Below, piece by piece: positions 16,140 through 24,987 of a stretch of 64,000 nucleotides of DNA. The stretch spans positions 1 to 64,000 of the forward strand of contig LBWJ01000010.1 in the NCBI GenBank assembly GCA_000993595.1. Reading direction: 5' to 3'. Below the pieces are notes generated by a model. That model made no database searches and was not told the origin of the DNA. It was given only the letters and a program-made list of their open reading frames with translations. Within the stretch, counting starts at the first letter, position 1. Each line of letters opens with the position of its first letter. Source of the stretch: Candidatus Peregrinibacteria bacterium GW2011_GWC2_39_14 (GTDB lineage Bacteria; Patescibacteriota; Gracilibacteria; UBA1369; UBA12463). The position numbers and the translations under genes are program-made.

Positions 16140-17090
16140 CTAAGTACGATATTTAGCCAAAACTTTCTTCACAATTCCATCAGCGTCCAAGCCATACTTC
16201 TTATACAGCTCTTCCCACTTTCCGGATTCTCCAAACCTATCTTCAATCCCAATTTTATGTAAAACCTTTGGATATTTTTCACACAAAACTTCAGAAATTG
16301 CACCGCCAAGTCCACCTAAAATATTATGATCTTCCGCGCTGAAAAGCATCTTGCATTTTTTCGCATAAGAAACGATCAAATCCTCATCAATAGGTTTAAT
16401 GCTACACATATTTATAACCGCAACAGAAAGCCCTTCAGCTGCTAATTTCTTAGCCGCTTCAAGGGCAAAATGAACCATTGTACCAACAGCAAAAATCGCA
16501 ATATCATTGCCATCTTTAACAACACTTCCCTTTCCTATCTGAAATTTATAAGTATCGTCATAAATAATCGGCATTGCCGGTCTTGAAAAACGCAAATAAG
16601 TTGGGCCATAATCCTCAACAATAACTTTCATCATTGCTTTTGTTTCAGCTCCATCGGCGGGACAAAAAACTTTAAAATTCGGAATCACACGCGTAATCGC
16701 AATATCTTCAAAAGCTTGATGTGTAGCCCCATCTTCCCCAACAGAAAGCCCTCCGTGTGATCCAACAACTTTAACATTAAAATTTCCATAACCGACACTT
16801 GTGCGAAGCTGTTCCCATGCGCGCCCCGCAGAAAAAACCGCAAAACTTCCGGCAAAAGGAATTTTTCCTCTTATCGCAAAACCGCATGCCGCTCCCACCA
16901 TATTCGATTCCGCAATCCCAAAATTAAAATGCCTTTCAGGGAAGTTCTGCGCAAAAATATTCGTAAAAAGTGAACTTCCAACATCACTGTCCAAAACAAC
17001 AATGTTTTTATATTTACCCGAAAGTTCAGCTAGGGCTTGCCCAAATGCTTTCCTCGTCGCTATTTTTTCAATCGGTTTTTCGTCTGACAT
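16140..17090 (-). CDS. Transketolase C-terminal subunit (split)
   Basis: The 316-residue protein contains the pyrimidine-binding domain (GIAESNMVGAACGFAIRG with the catalytic Glu, SVGEDGATHQAFEDIA) and the C-terminal transketolase domain (SAEDHNILGGLGGAI). With the adjacent N-terminal subunit it forms the TPP-dependent enzyme that moves two-carbon units between sugar phosphates. Such two-gene transketolases are usual in archaea and many Patescibacteria. It starts 41 bases downstream of the N-terminal subunit gene and ends 17 bases before prs. Confidence 0.95.
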   Translation of the reverse strand: MSDEKPIEKIATRKAFGQALAELSGKYKNIVVLDSDVGSSLFTNIFAQNFPERHFNFGIAESNMVGAACGFAIRGKIPFAGSFAVFSAGRAWEQLRTSVGYGNFNVKVVGSHGGLSVGEDGATHQAFEDIAITRVIPNFKVFCPADGAETKAMMKVIVEDYGPTYLRFSRPAMPIIYDDTYKFQIGKGSVVKDGNDIAIFAVGTMVHFALEAAKKLAAEGLSVAVINMCSIKPIDEDLIVSYAKKCKMLFSAEDHNILGGLGGAISEVLCEKYPKVLHKIGIEDRFGESGKWEELYKKYGLDADGIVKKVLAKYRT

Positions 17091-17131
17091 CGCATTTCTG
17101 ATTATTAGTAATTGGTGTTTATTAGGTTATT

Positions 17132-17995
17132 TCAGTCGCATTCATATTCAACACATTGCTCTATATTTTTTTGTATTGCCGGGATCGCAACGCTCATCTC
17201 CTCTTTACTTAAAGCCACTCCATGATAGGAAGCTTTCCCTTCAGCAAAACTAACCCCCTTGCCCTTAACGGTATTAGCAACTATCGCAACCGGCTTTCTT
17301 GGATTATCAACAGCTTTTGAAAAAGCCTTCAATAAATCCGCAATATTATGCCCATCCATAACCTGAAGCGTTAAAAATCCAAACGCGTCAAATTTATCCA
17401 CAACGGGATCAATGCTCATAACAGATCTAACATATCCATCCATCTGCACCCCATTGTTATCCAAAATAACCACCAAATTATCAAGCTTATGATGACCGGC
17501 GGCCATAAGCGCTTCCCAAACAATTCCTTCTTGAAATTCTCCATCACCAACCATCACATAAACTTTATTCATTTTTTTCTCCATTTTAAGACACATCGCA
17601 AGCCCAACGGCAGCGGAAATTCCACTTCCAAGAGTCCCGGTCGTCATTGTCACACCAGGCGTTTTTCTCACAGGATGACCCTGGAGAAGCGCACCAACTT
17701 GCCTAAAATGATTCAATTCTTCTTTTGGGAAAAACCCCAAATCAGCCAAAATCACATAAAGCGCCGGACAAGAATGCCCTTTCGACAAAATAAAATAATC
17801 CTGATCTGTCCAATCCGGATTTTTTGGATCAGTATTTAAAAACTTTTTACCCTTACTTTCTCCAAAATAAAGTGTCGTTAAAATATCAATCGCAGAAAGA
17901 GAGCCTCCAGTATGCCCGGAATTTGCCTTATGTATCATGTTCAGGATGTCTATCCTAAACTCATGCGCTTTTCTTTTTATATCAATTTCCTCCAT
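17132..17995 (-). CDS. Transketolase N-terminal subunit (split)
   Basis: The 287-residue protein carries the TPP pyrophosphate-binding domain: KANSGHTGGSLSAIDILTTLYF at the start, SKGHSCPALY, GSGISAAVGLAMC and the GDGEFQEG...LVVILDNNG TPP-Mg motif. It pairs with the gene just downstream. It is the first gene of the block, and a possible TTGCGC-N18-TATAGT promoter lies immediately upstream (about 18006-18035), leaving a leader of only a few bases. Confidence 0.95.
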   Translation of the reverse strand: MEEIDIKRKAHEFRIDILNMIHKANSGHTGGSLSAIDILTTLYFGESKGKKFLNTDPKNPDWTDQDYFILSKGHSCPALYVILADLGFFPKEELNHFRQVGALLQGHPVRKTPGVTMTTGTLGSGISAAVGLAMCLKMEKKMNKVYVMVGDGEFQEGIVWEALMAAGHHKLDNLVVILDNNGVQMDGYVRSVMSIDPVVDKFDAFGFLTLQVMDGHNIADLLKAFSKAVDNPRKPVAIVANTVKGKGVSFAEGKASYHGVALSKEEMSVAIPAIQKNIEQCVEYECD

Positions 17996-18053
17996 GCAAA
18001 ACTACTATAGCGACTTTTCAAGCTCAAGCGCAACTGAATTTTTTGAATTTTCT

Positions 18054-18773
18054 TTAAAATTTCATGGAATTTACCATTTTTTCAGCATCTTCAGCGAACT
18101 TCTTATCATAAACGGAAATTTCCAAATTATATTTTTCATCAACCATTGTTTTTGGAACAAGCCATTTTGTCACATATTCTTTTGCGCCATCCATGCCCAT
18201 AAAAAATCCCGTTTCCTTCAAGGCATCATGTCCAGCGACTTTAATTTTACTCAAAGTCATACCTTTTTCACCTGTTAAAAGAACTTTTGTTAATTGTGCT
18301 TCTGTTTTGCTCAAATCCATTTTCTCCCAATCGGTCATAAGCGGACCGGGAGAACGATCACCATCGGCAGTAATCGCAAAATCAAGCGTTTGATAATAAA
18401 TGTCTATTGGAAAATACTCCATAAAACGCTTACCTTCAGGATTATTCGTAAAAGTAAGGTTCCATTGTTTACCAACTAATTGCTTAGATGGTGTCGAAGT
18501 TAAATCCTCCAATTTTGGAATTCCCCACTCTTTTTTATAACAAAAAGAAAATTTCATCGTCTGATTAGTATAAGACGTCCACCCTTCGCCAAGCCCGGAG
18601 CATCTAACCGGAAAAGTAACATTCTTAAAAATATTTTTCGAAATTGTTGGTTTTTCAGAGAGCAATTCTTTCTGCCACTTCTTCAGATTTCCACTTTGCC
18701 AAAAATAAATAACAGCAACAGCCACAACCACAAAAACAGCAGCAATAACTAAAAGCATTGAAGTTCTTTTCAT
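18054..18773 (-). CDS. Single-pass membrane protein, unknown extracytoplasmic domain
   Basis: The 239-residue protein starts MKRTSMLLVIAAVFVVVAVAV, an N-terminal membrane anchor, and the remaining about 215 residues should face outward. The soluble part includes CSGLGEGWTSYTNQTMKFSF and a later Lys/Asp-rich region, and looks like the small surface-exposed beta-domain proteins seen often in Patescibacteria. I do not recognise a named family. It ends 58 bases before the transketolase operon in the same direction but has its own start region. Confidence 0.6.
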   Translation of the reverse strand: MKRTSMLLVIAAVFVVVAVAVIYFWQSGNLKKWQKELLSEKPTISKNIFKNVTFPVRCSGLGEGWTSYTNQTMKFSFCYKKEWGIPKLEDLTSTPSKQLVGKQWNLTFTNNPEGKRFMEYFPIDIYYQTLDFAITADGDRSPGPLMTDWEKMDLSKTEAQLTKVLLTGEKGMTLSKIKVAGHDALKETGFFMGMDGAKEYVTKWLVPKTMVDEKYNLEISVYDKKFAEDAEKMVNSMKF

Positions 18774-18809
18774 ATAAATAAGGGGTTAATTTAACGAAAT
18801 AATTATCGC

Positions 18810-18973
18810 TTACCACAAAGGCCTAGTCAAATGATAATGCCTTGTAATACTTCTACAAACTCTTGCCTGAATATCTAAAGTTATTTCTGCAATTTTTCTA
18901 CCTTTTTCTGTTTCGGTCAAATATGTTTTTACAGGCACCTTTATTCTTTTTTCGTAAAATTCAGTAAGTTTCA
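18810..18973 (-). pseudogene. Possible small gene split by a one-base frameshift
   Basis: A strong TATAAT (about 18983-18988) precedes an ATG at 18973 that reads only MKLTDFTKKE before a stop. The adjacent frame then stays open for about 45 codons (KVPVKTYLTETEKGRKIAEI...RSITRHYHLTRPLW) to a TAA at 18810. Insertion of one base near 18961 would join them into one protein of about 54 residues. It may be a decayed gene, an assembly error or a short leader plus an independent GTG-started peptide. No family is recognised. Confidence 0.3.
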
Positions 18974-19079
18974 TAACTTTAAATTATAGGAATACCATTT
19001 TAGACAAATAAAAATTACTGTCAATAGCGCCCCTCCATGCTTTAACATTCATTTGTAATTCTAAATTTTAAACTTTGAT

Positions 19080-19568
19080 CTAAACTCTCTCATCTTCCGC
19101 ATAAACATGCATATATTCCGCCTTATCATAATCAAAAAGATCATCATCTTTAAAGAATCTCTTTATTTCTTTTTCCGCATTTTCAACTGAATCTGATGCG
19201 TGAACAACGTTACAAGCCGTACTCATGGCCAAATCTCCGCGAATCGATCCCGGATCAGCTTCATAAGCCTTCGTAACGCCACAAACCAATCGAACAGCAT
19301 TAACAACGTTCAAACCTTCAATACAAAGCACAATCACCGGGCTACTTTGCATGAAATCTGCCAAACCTTTAAAAAATGGCTTAGCAACATGATGCGCATA
19401 ATGTTCACGCAAAATCGCTTCATCTAATGACATCATTTTAAGCCCAACAATCTTCAAGCCTTTCTTTTCAAAACGGCCAATAACCTCTCCAATAAGCCCT
19501 CTCTGAATTCCATCCGGCTTAACAATAACGAGTGATTTTTCTTTGATTCCTTTCATGTTTAATGACAT
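19080..19568 (-). CDS. ndk: Nucleoside diphosphate kinase
   Basis: Ndk transfers the gamma phosphate of ATP to nucleoside diphosphates through a phospho-histidine. The sequence has KSLVIVKPDGIQRGLIGEVI at the start, YAHHVAKPFF, SPVIVLCIEG, DPGSIRGDLA and the active-site histidine in NVVHASDS. The length of 162 residues is slightly above the usual 140-150 because of a short acidic C-terminal extension (DDDLFDYDKAEYMHVYAEDE). Starts at the first or fifth codon are both possible. It stands alone between small hypothetical genes. Confidence 0.97.
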   Translation of the reverse strand: MSLNMKGIKEKSLVIVKPDGIQRGLIGEVIGRFEKKGLKIVGLKMMSLDEAILREHYAHHVAKPFFKGLADFMQSSPVIVLCIEGLNVVNAVRLVCGVTKAYEADPGSIRGDLAMSTACNVVHASDSVENAEKEIKRFFKDDDLFDYDKAEYMHVYAEDERV

Positions 19569-19643
19569 ACGAAAAAAGATTAAGAATAAAATTCGCTGTC
19601 ATTCTAGCATAAAATTGGCCGAACACGAAAAAATATCAAAAAA

Positions 19644-20684
19644 TTAAGCAGCTTTTGGCGTTTCAGGAACATCTTCAAATTTGCATCCCTTTGAAAATTT
19701 TGTACCTTTTGGAAAAGTCGTACCGGAAGCAATAATAATATCCGCACCTTTAGCTTCAAGGATTTTTCCACCTTCTAATTTAATTTCTTTTCCATCCTGT
19801 ACTACCGTTATAGTTACTGCTTCTTTTGGGAGCTCTACGCTTGCAGGGTTATTATCATTACCATCTTTCGTTAAAACGAGCCTTTTCCCATTAGGAATTT
19901 TAACCGCTTCATCAAGCTCAACGTTTTTATCAAAAGTTTTCAAACCCTTTGCCATATCATCAAACAAAGAAGCTGCTATTTTTTCTGAACCACCACCGAT
20001 AAGTCCCGAAAAGAAATCTCTAATTTTATCAAGGATTCCTTTTGTTTTAGGCGAATTACCTTCAATCTTACCAATCATTGGAGACAAAGCTCCATAGCCA
20101 AGGACGGCAGCCAAAGCACCAATGGCTCCCTTGCCTTTAAAGGTATCTAATATTGACGCTTCTTTTGCTTCATCAGTTTCTCCGTCGGCAAACATCGAAG
20201 CCATGGTACCAATAAAGCTCTCTCTGAATTTATCATATCTTGGTCTTTCTGCAGGAGGCAAAGATTCTCTGCTTTTTGCAGCTAATACTTTTGCAGCATC
20301 GGCAGCGGAAGCAGCGACTGGAGCTGGAGCAGCAACCGTTGGCGCAACGGCAGGTGCTTGAGCAGTGGCTGGAGCTGGAGCAGCAACCGTTGGCGCAACG
20401 GCAGGTGCTTGAGCAGTGGCTTCACGAGCTTTAGCAGCAGCCTCGGGGGTAACACCGGCAGCGGCAAGTTCTTGCTTATGCTGTAATGCAGCAGCCTCAT
20501 TTTGTGCTCTAATAGCAGCCGCTTGAGCAGCCTGATCCGCAGGATTTTTGTCACCACCTTCAGCAGGCGCAACAACTGGAGCTTCCGCAGCAACCTCAGC
20601 AGCTTGAACAGCGGCTTCCCCTTGCGCTTCAGCAAACACCATTCTCGCCGGTATAAAAATTGATTGTTCTTTCATTGTATTCAT
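19644..20684 (-). CDS. Ala/Pro-rich lineage-specific protein with 17-residue repeats
   Basis: The 346-residue protein has a long low-complexity N-terminal half rich in Ala, Pro, Glu and Gln, including two exact 17-residue repeats (ATAQAPAVAPTVAAPAP type) encoded by a perfect 51-bp tandem duplication. A folded part follows (about 145-260). The C-terminal region (ADIIIASGTTFPKGTKFSKG) looks like a small beta domain. There is no clear signal peptide and no recognised family. It starts 36 bases after the end of the 1191-residue protein gene upstream on the same strand, so the pair probably forms an operon and may act in one structure. Confidence 0.6.
   Translation of the reverse strand: MNTMKEQSIFIPARMVFAEAQGEAAVQAAEVAAEAPVVAPAEGGDKNPADQAAQAAAIRAQNEAAALQHKQELAAAGVTPEAAAKAREATAQAPAVAPTVAAPAPATAQAPAVAPTVAAPAPVAASAADAAKVLAAKSRESLPPAERPRYDKFRESFIGTMASMFADGETDEAKEASILDTFKGKGAIGALAAVLGYGALSPMIGKIEGNSPKTKGILDKIRDFFSGLIGGGSEKIAASLFDDMAKGLKTFDKNVELDEAVKIPNGKRLVLTKDGNDNNPASVELPKEAVTITVVQDGKEIKLEGGKILEAKGADIIIASGTTFPKGTKFSKGCKFEDVPETPKAA
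20320..20421. repeat. Perfect 51-bp tandem duplication in a coding region
   Basis: Units 20320-20370 and 20371-20421 are identical. They encode 17 residues each in the Ala/Pro-rich protein and keep the reading frame. Copy number may vary between strains. Confidence 0.9.
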
Positions 20685-20720
20685 ATTATTTATTTTTAAT
20701 TTGTTATTTAATTTTTAAAT

Positions 20721-23700
20721 TTAAGCTGCTTGTGATACTTGTGGCTCAGCCTCAGAGCTTGCGGCACTACCGTCCTGAAACGCATCTTCACCAACAACAT
20801 CCTTCATTTCCTGTGGTATCTCCTTTTCACCAGCGCTTTGAAAAAGCAAACTATAACCCATGGCTCCAAGAGCGCCAGCAAGAGCAACTTTTTGAAGAAC
20901 AGCACCTACTCTAACTAATTTTGCAGCAGTAGCGGCAAAAGTTTTTTTCGCGACACCTTCCGCAACTTCTTCAGCGCCTTTTTCAGCAACTTTTTCAGCA
21001 ACACTCCCCGCTACTCCGGCGGCAGCTCTCTCGGCAACATTTTCAACAACACCTTCCGCAACTTCAGCTCCAACTTTTTCAACTACTTTCCCGGCCACTC
21101 CGGCAACAGCCCTCTCAGCAACATTTTCAACAACTTCTTCAGCAACTTTTCCAGCTACTCCAGCAGCAACCCTTTCTACAACTTTTTCCGCACCTTTCTC
21201 AACAACTTTCTTTCCAGCACTAGCAACAAGTCTAACGCCAAGAACACTGGCTTTTAAACTCATATAACCACCCTTTATACCTTCACCAAGAACAGGAAGA
21301 ATCAAAGCAAGGTCAGTAATGATACCGGCAACACCAAAAAGCGCTCTTATCCCTCTATCAGTCCAACCAAGACTTCTACCTGTAATCATTTCTTTACCCG
21401 TAATAACACTATAGATATCGGAGATTTCACCGGAAATAGGCAAAACATCAACGGCGGTTTGTCCGGCAGAAGAAAGGAAACCGGTTTTTGCATCTCGGCC
21501 CAAAAGACCACCACCAACGATAATAGCAGTAAGAAAAGCAGCCTTACCTCCATACATCCTAACACGTGGAAACTTATTCCCAAATTTGTTCAAAGCACTT
21601 ACAGATTTTGTTTTCTTCAAATAAGCCTTAAATCTATCTCTACAAGCAAATTGACCTCTCATAACTTCTTCGAGCCTCTCAACATACGCAGCATATTTCT
21701 TTCCTCTCGGACCTTTTAAACATTTTTTCAATAAATTCTCAAGCCATTTAAGATGTTTGGCCTGCTCTGCAGTTCTTTCAAAAAACATCATATCAGCGTC
21801 AACTTGTGCCTTTCCTAAAACGTTAATCTCAGCCAAAACCGCTTCGGCTTCAACTTTTTTTCCGGCTTTTGCAAGCTGCTCAGCAAGTCTTTCTTTTACG
21901 GCCACTTGATCCAAAATCCCTTTAACATGATCAGAAGCAGCTTCCTCAAATCTATTAAATCTTTCTATCTCTCCACTACGCAAAGAATCAACACCATCTA
22001 CCCCAACCCTTGCCTTATCCAACATATATTCAGTCATATAATCTTTCTCGGCCGCAAGATATCTTCCATTTAAAGAAACTAATTCAAGTTCACCCTTTGC
22101 AAGTTCACCTCGAAGTCCAACAATTTTTTCCTTAAGCCCTGAAACAACATCAGCTCCAGCCTTAGACACAACAGCAGTTTCAAGAGCCTGTTCAGCTTCC
22201 ATAACAGCCGCTCTGGTTCTATGAAGAGTGGATTGATGTTTCAATAAATCAGTTTCAGCAATGCTAGCTTTCCCACTATGAAACCTTTCTCTAAGTTTAA
22301 TTTTATCAGCATCGATCGCTACAGGTATTTTAGCTTCAATGCCAGCCAATTCCACATCTGTGGGAAGTGCGCGACCACTACTTATTCTTGTATCTATTTC
22401 CGTCGCAGCTCTTCTAAAATCTTCAGCCGTTTTCATTCCTCCTCTGCCAGCAATTCTTTTAGCCATTTTCGCGGCACGCCTTGGCGCATCAAGAAAAAGT
22501 TTTTTAGCACCATATTTACCATATTCGCGAGATTGAGGCGCCAATCTAAACCATCTATAAGTAGTCCTAACACCCTGTGGCAAAAGCATTTTAAGTTCAG
22601 TCCATCCATGTCTCATGTCAACAAACTCAACAATGTCGTCATTCAAATCAACAATTTCTTCGATCTTTTTTCTAATTTCTTTTTCATCAGCATCTGCGGC
22701 AATCAATTTATTAAGTTCATCTGAAGCCTTTTCCCTGGCGGCAAGCTTTGCCTTAGCGGATTTTGTATCTATACCGCGCGCATCAAGATCTGCAATATAT
22801 TTTCGAACAATTTCAGTCGCAATTACAGGTGGATAATCAGCGTTCCCAACAAATGCCAAAGCAAGCATTTGCTCAACGCTTTCTCTTTTTTGAGGATCCT
22901 TTATAGCTTCTGTCGATTTTTTTACTTTTTCATATTCTTTATCTCCTCTAAGAGCCCTTGGAGTTTCAATTTTAACGCTCGTTAATTTTGAAAATGCTTC
23001 CATCAAAGTCATATCATCAGTAACACCATTCGCACGTAAGTCTTTATCATGATCTTTCAAATATTCACGCACAATTTTAGCCTCAGCACGCTCTTCTCCT
23101 GACATCTCAAGCATCCCGGAAACTATTGGAAGCTGATCAACCTTATCGCCACCCCATTCAAGAGCTTCATCAACAATACCGCCAATCCCGGCTTGCATGA
23201 ACTTGCCATATTTATAATACGAAATCTTCTCAAGCGTACGTCTTGAGATTTTGATTTTCTTTTCTTTCTCGATATCATCAATCATGTCATCATAAAGCTT
23301 TGCATTTTCTTGACCTTCATGAAGAACATCCCAAGCTTTTTGGAACTCCCAGTGACCAAACATCAAAGAAAAAGCTTGTATCCATTTACTATTTGAGACA
23401 TCTATTTTCAAAGTTTTTTTAATGAATTTCTGTGCGGTATCCCATTCAAGAAGTCTAGCCGCACCCCAAGTAATACCGGCTCCCCATAATAATCTTTTCC
23501 CCCATTTCCAAGCACTATCCCAACCAGATTCATTATCAACATCAGCTTTACCCGATTTATCAGATTTACCTTTTTTACCGGAAGCAGGATCTTTTTTTCT
23601 AAGCAACATATAAAGTCCAAGCCCGGCACCCGCAGCAATCATCGCAGTCTGAAGAGGGTTCTCTTTCACATAATCAATAGTCTTACCTATAATCCCCTTT

Positions 23701-24296
23701 TCACCGCTTGCTTCTCTTTTAATTTGCTCGGCTTGCTCCGCAGATTTTTTAGAATGCACAACGAGACCATCAACAAAACCGCCCCAATTCTTCGCAATCG
23801 GATTATGTAAAGGCGAATCTTTACGTCCCGCAACCTCTTGCAATTTCTTTAAAGCCATTTTTTCAGTAGCATTAAGGCCTAAAACGTCCAAATCCAATTT
23901 TGCAAAATTACTAAAATCTTTAATTTGCTCAACGCGAATTTTACCTTTGGCTAAAAGAGTGGATAAACAAAGAAGTGACACATCTCTCAGATAAAATACT
24001 TTTTCCTTTTCCTCCTTAATTTCCGGAACTTTCATAATATCAATCTTACTCAAATCGTGCGCCTGATCAAGATCAGAACGCTCAACTTCTCTAGCCAATC
24101 TTGAAGTATCCAAAGTCGAACCTTTTTTAATGCCAACTTCAGCCTCACGTTTTCTCGGATCTTTTTCTTTTTGTCCAGACTGAACTTCAGTTTCACGCTT
24201 AAGAGCATCCAAGCCCACTTGCGTAGAACTTGGTTTTTCGGCTAATACTTCAGGATTTTGCGCTCTTGCTTGAGCACCACCATTACTTTTTGCCAT
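20721..24296 (-). CDS. Large 1191-residue coiled-coil/membrane protein, unknown
   Basis: The N-terminus is charged and low in hydrophobicity. The middle has long helical, probably coiled-coil stretches rich in Ala, Glu, Lys and Arg. Hydrophobic segments occur near residue 220 (TAMIAAGAGLGLYMLL) and in the last third (AAFLTAIIVGGGLLG, ALFGVAGIITDLALILPVLG and VALAGALGAMGYSLL). Just before the end, about 100 residues consist of three or four degenerate copies of a roughly 30-residue amphipathic repeat (VAGKVVEKVGAEVAEGVVEN-type). I recognise no family. It should be a large membrane-associated structural protein. It has a strong promoter and precedes the Ala/Pro-rich protein gene, probably in one operon. 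Confidence 0.6.
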   Translation of the reverse strand: MAKSNGGAQARAQNPEVLAEKPSSTQVGLDALKRETEVQSGQKEKDPRKREAEVGIKKGSTLDTSRLAREVERSDLDQAHDLSKIDIMKVPEIKEEKEKVFYLRDVSLLCLSTLLAKGKIRVEQIKDFSNFAKLDLDVLGLNATEKMALKKLQEVAGRKDSPLHNPIAKNWGGFVDGLVVHSKKSAEQAEQIKREASGEKGIIGKTIDYVKENPLQTAMIAAGAGLGLYMLLRKKDPASGKKGKSDKSGKADVDNESGWDSAWKWGKRLLWGAGITWGAARLLEWDTAQKFIKKTLKIDVSNSKWIQAFSLMFGHWEFQKAWDVLHEGQENAKLYDDMIDDIEKEKKIKISRRTLEKISYYKYGKFMQAGIGGIVDEALEWGGDKVDQLPIVSGMLEMSGEERAEAKIVREYLKDHDKDLRANGVTDDMTLMEAFSKLTSVKIETPRALRGDKEYEKVKKSTEAIKDPQKRESVEQMLALAFVGNADYPPVIATEIVRKYIADLDARGIDTKSAKAKLAAREKASDELNKLIAADADEKEIRKKIEEIVDLNDDIVEFVDMRHGWTELKMLLPQGVRTTYRWFRLAPQSREYGKYGAKKLFLDAPRRAAKMAKRIAGRGGMKTAEDFRRAATEIDTRISSGRALPTDVELAGIEAKIPVAIDADKIKLRERFHSGKASIAETDLLKHQSTLHRTRAAVMEAEQALETAVVSKAGADVVSGLKEKIVGLRGELAKGELELVSLNGRYLAAEKDYMTEYMLDKARVGVDGVDSLRSGEIERFNRFEEAASDHVKGILDQVAVKERLAEQLAKAGKKVEAEAVLAEINVLGKAQVDADMMFFERTAEQAKHLKWLENLLKKCLKGPRGKKYAAYVERLEEVMRGQFACRDRFKAYLKKTKSVSALNKFGNKFPRVRMYGGKAAFLTAIIVGGGLLGRDAKTGFLSSAGQTAVDVLPISGEISDIYSVITGKEMITGRSLGWTDRGIRALFGVAGIITDLALILPVLGEGIKGGYMSLKASVLGVRLVASAGKKVVEKGAEKVVERVAAGVAGKVAEEVVENVAERAVAGVAGKVVEKVGAEVAEGVVENVAERAAAGVAGSVAEKVAEKGAEEVAEGVAKKTFAATAAKLVRVGAVLQKVALAGALGAMGYSLLFQSAGEKEIPQEMKDVVGEDAFQDGSAASSEAEPQVSQAA

Positions 24297-24328
24297 ATTT
24301 ATTTTTATTTTTTCAACTAAATCTAAAT

Positions 24329-24357
24329 ATTATAGCACAAATCAGCCAAAAAATCAA
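24329..24357 (-). promoter_or_regulatory. Promoter of the 1191-residue protein gene
   Basis: TTGATT (24352-24357), a 17-base spacer and TATAAT (24329-24334), preceded by TG (extended -10), on the minus strand. It lies about 30 bases before the start codon. Confidence 0.75.
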
Positions 24358-24438
24358 AGCGTAAACTGCCAAAAACCCATTTCATAAAAATGTTAACTAT
24401 TTGTTAAAGATTTTTAATAAGTATTTGATATATTACAT

Positions 24439-24467
24439 TTGATTTTTTCAGGATCATATGATAGTAT
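24439..24467 (+). promoter_or_regulatory. Promoter of the AbrB/RelE toxin-antitoxin operon
   Basis: TTGATT (24439-24444) and TAGTAT (24462-24467) are 17 bases apart. The -10 overlaps the left half of the operator palindrome, as expected for autorepression. Confidence 0.6.
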
Positions 24468-24485
24468 ACTTTCGGAATGTATACT
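24463..24485. promoter_or_regulatory. Operator palindrome of the AbrB/RelE operon
   Basis: AGTATAC (24463-24469) and GTATACT (24479-24485) form a perfect inverted repeat with a 9-base centre. It covers the -10 box and the first possible ATG. The AbrB-type antitoxin probably binds here. Confidence 0.6.
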
Positions 24486-24755
24486 ATAAAAAAACTTATG
24501 AATTACACCGCTTTACCGTCAATCAAAGGCCAAATCACAATTCCAGTACCAATAAGAACAAAATACAATATTGGCAAAGACACGCCCGTAATAATCGAAG
24601 ACCAAGGCAAGGGCGTCATAACGGTAAAAGTAATGAAAATGATCGACCACAAAGACATTGAATACTACGAAAACGCAAAAAAAGTCGGTCTAAAATTCAA
24701 AAATGGTGTCGATCCTGAAATTATCGCCAAAGCGATAAAACAGGCCAATGGATAA
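24477..24755 (+). CDS. AbrB/MazE-type antitoxin
   Basis: The swapped-hairpin AbrB DNA-binding domain is visible as SIKGQITIPVPIRTKYNIG with TPVIIEDQ, and the C-terminal half should wrap the toxin. The product should bind DNA at the palindrome upstream and neutralise the RelE-like protein encoded next. The first ATG (24477) lies in the operator and would give an almost leaderless message. The ATG at 24498 (MNYTALPS) gives 85 residues that still contain the whole domain, and I consider it equally likely. It overlaps the toxin gene by 8 bases. Confidence 0.8.
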   Translation: MYTIKKLMNYTALPSIKGQITIPVPIRTKYNIGKDTPVIIEDQGKGVITVKVMKMIDHKDIEYYENAKKVGLKFKNGVDPEIIAKAIKQANG

Positions 24756-24987
24756 AATCCAAAAATTCCTCTTAAAATTAAATGCAACAAATAGAACTAC
24801 GCTACTTTACGTTCTTAGCGATATAAAAATTTTAAACTTAGAAGGATACGACATAAAACAACTTAAAGGATTTCATAGTATTTTTAGGCTAAGAAAAGGC
24901 AAAATCAGAATAATTTTCAGAAAAGACGGAAATGCCGGCACGCTTTTAGACATATCTTACAGAAAAGATTCTTATCGCCAACATTAA
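24748..24987 (+). CDS. RelE/ParE-superfamily toxin
   Basis: The 79-residue protein has the RelE fold pattern: N-terminal helices (MDKIQKFLLKLNATNRTTLL), then the beta strands with LKGFHSIFRLRKGKIRIIFR and a final strand LLDISYRKDSYR. Basic residues of the RLRKGKIRIIFR strand fit ribosome-dependent mRNA cleavage, but gyrase poisoning as in ParE cannot be excluded. It is the second gene of a two-gene operon with an AbrB-type antitoxin. Its stop overlaps the M16 peptidase gene tail to tail by 4 bases. Confidence 0.8.
   Translation: MDKIQKFLLKLNATNRTTLLYVLSDIKILNLEGYDIKQLKGFHSIFRLRKGKIRIIFRKDGNAGTLLDISYRKDSYRQH

Noticed and set aside
20240..20434. Open frame opposite the Ala/Pro-rich protein
   Set aside because: It is a by-product of the 51-bp tandem repeat and the Ala/Pro codons on the coding strand.
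20960..21200. CRISPR-like periodicity in the repeats near the end of the 1191-residue protein gene
   Set aside because: The repeats are degenerate, in frame and encode an amphipathic protein repeat. There are no constant repeat units or unique spacers.
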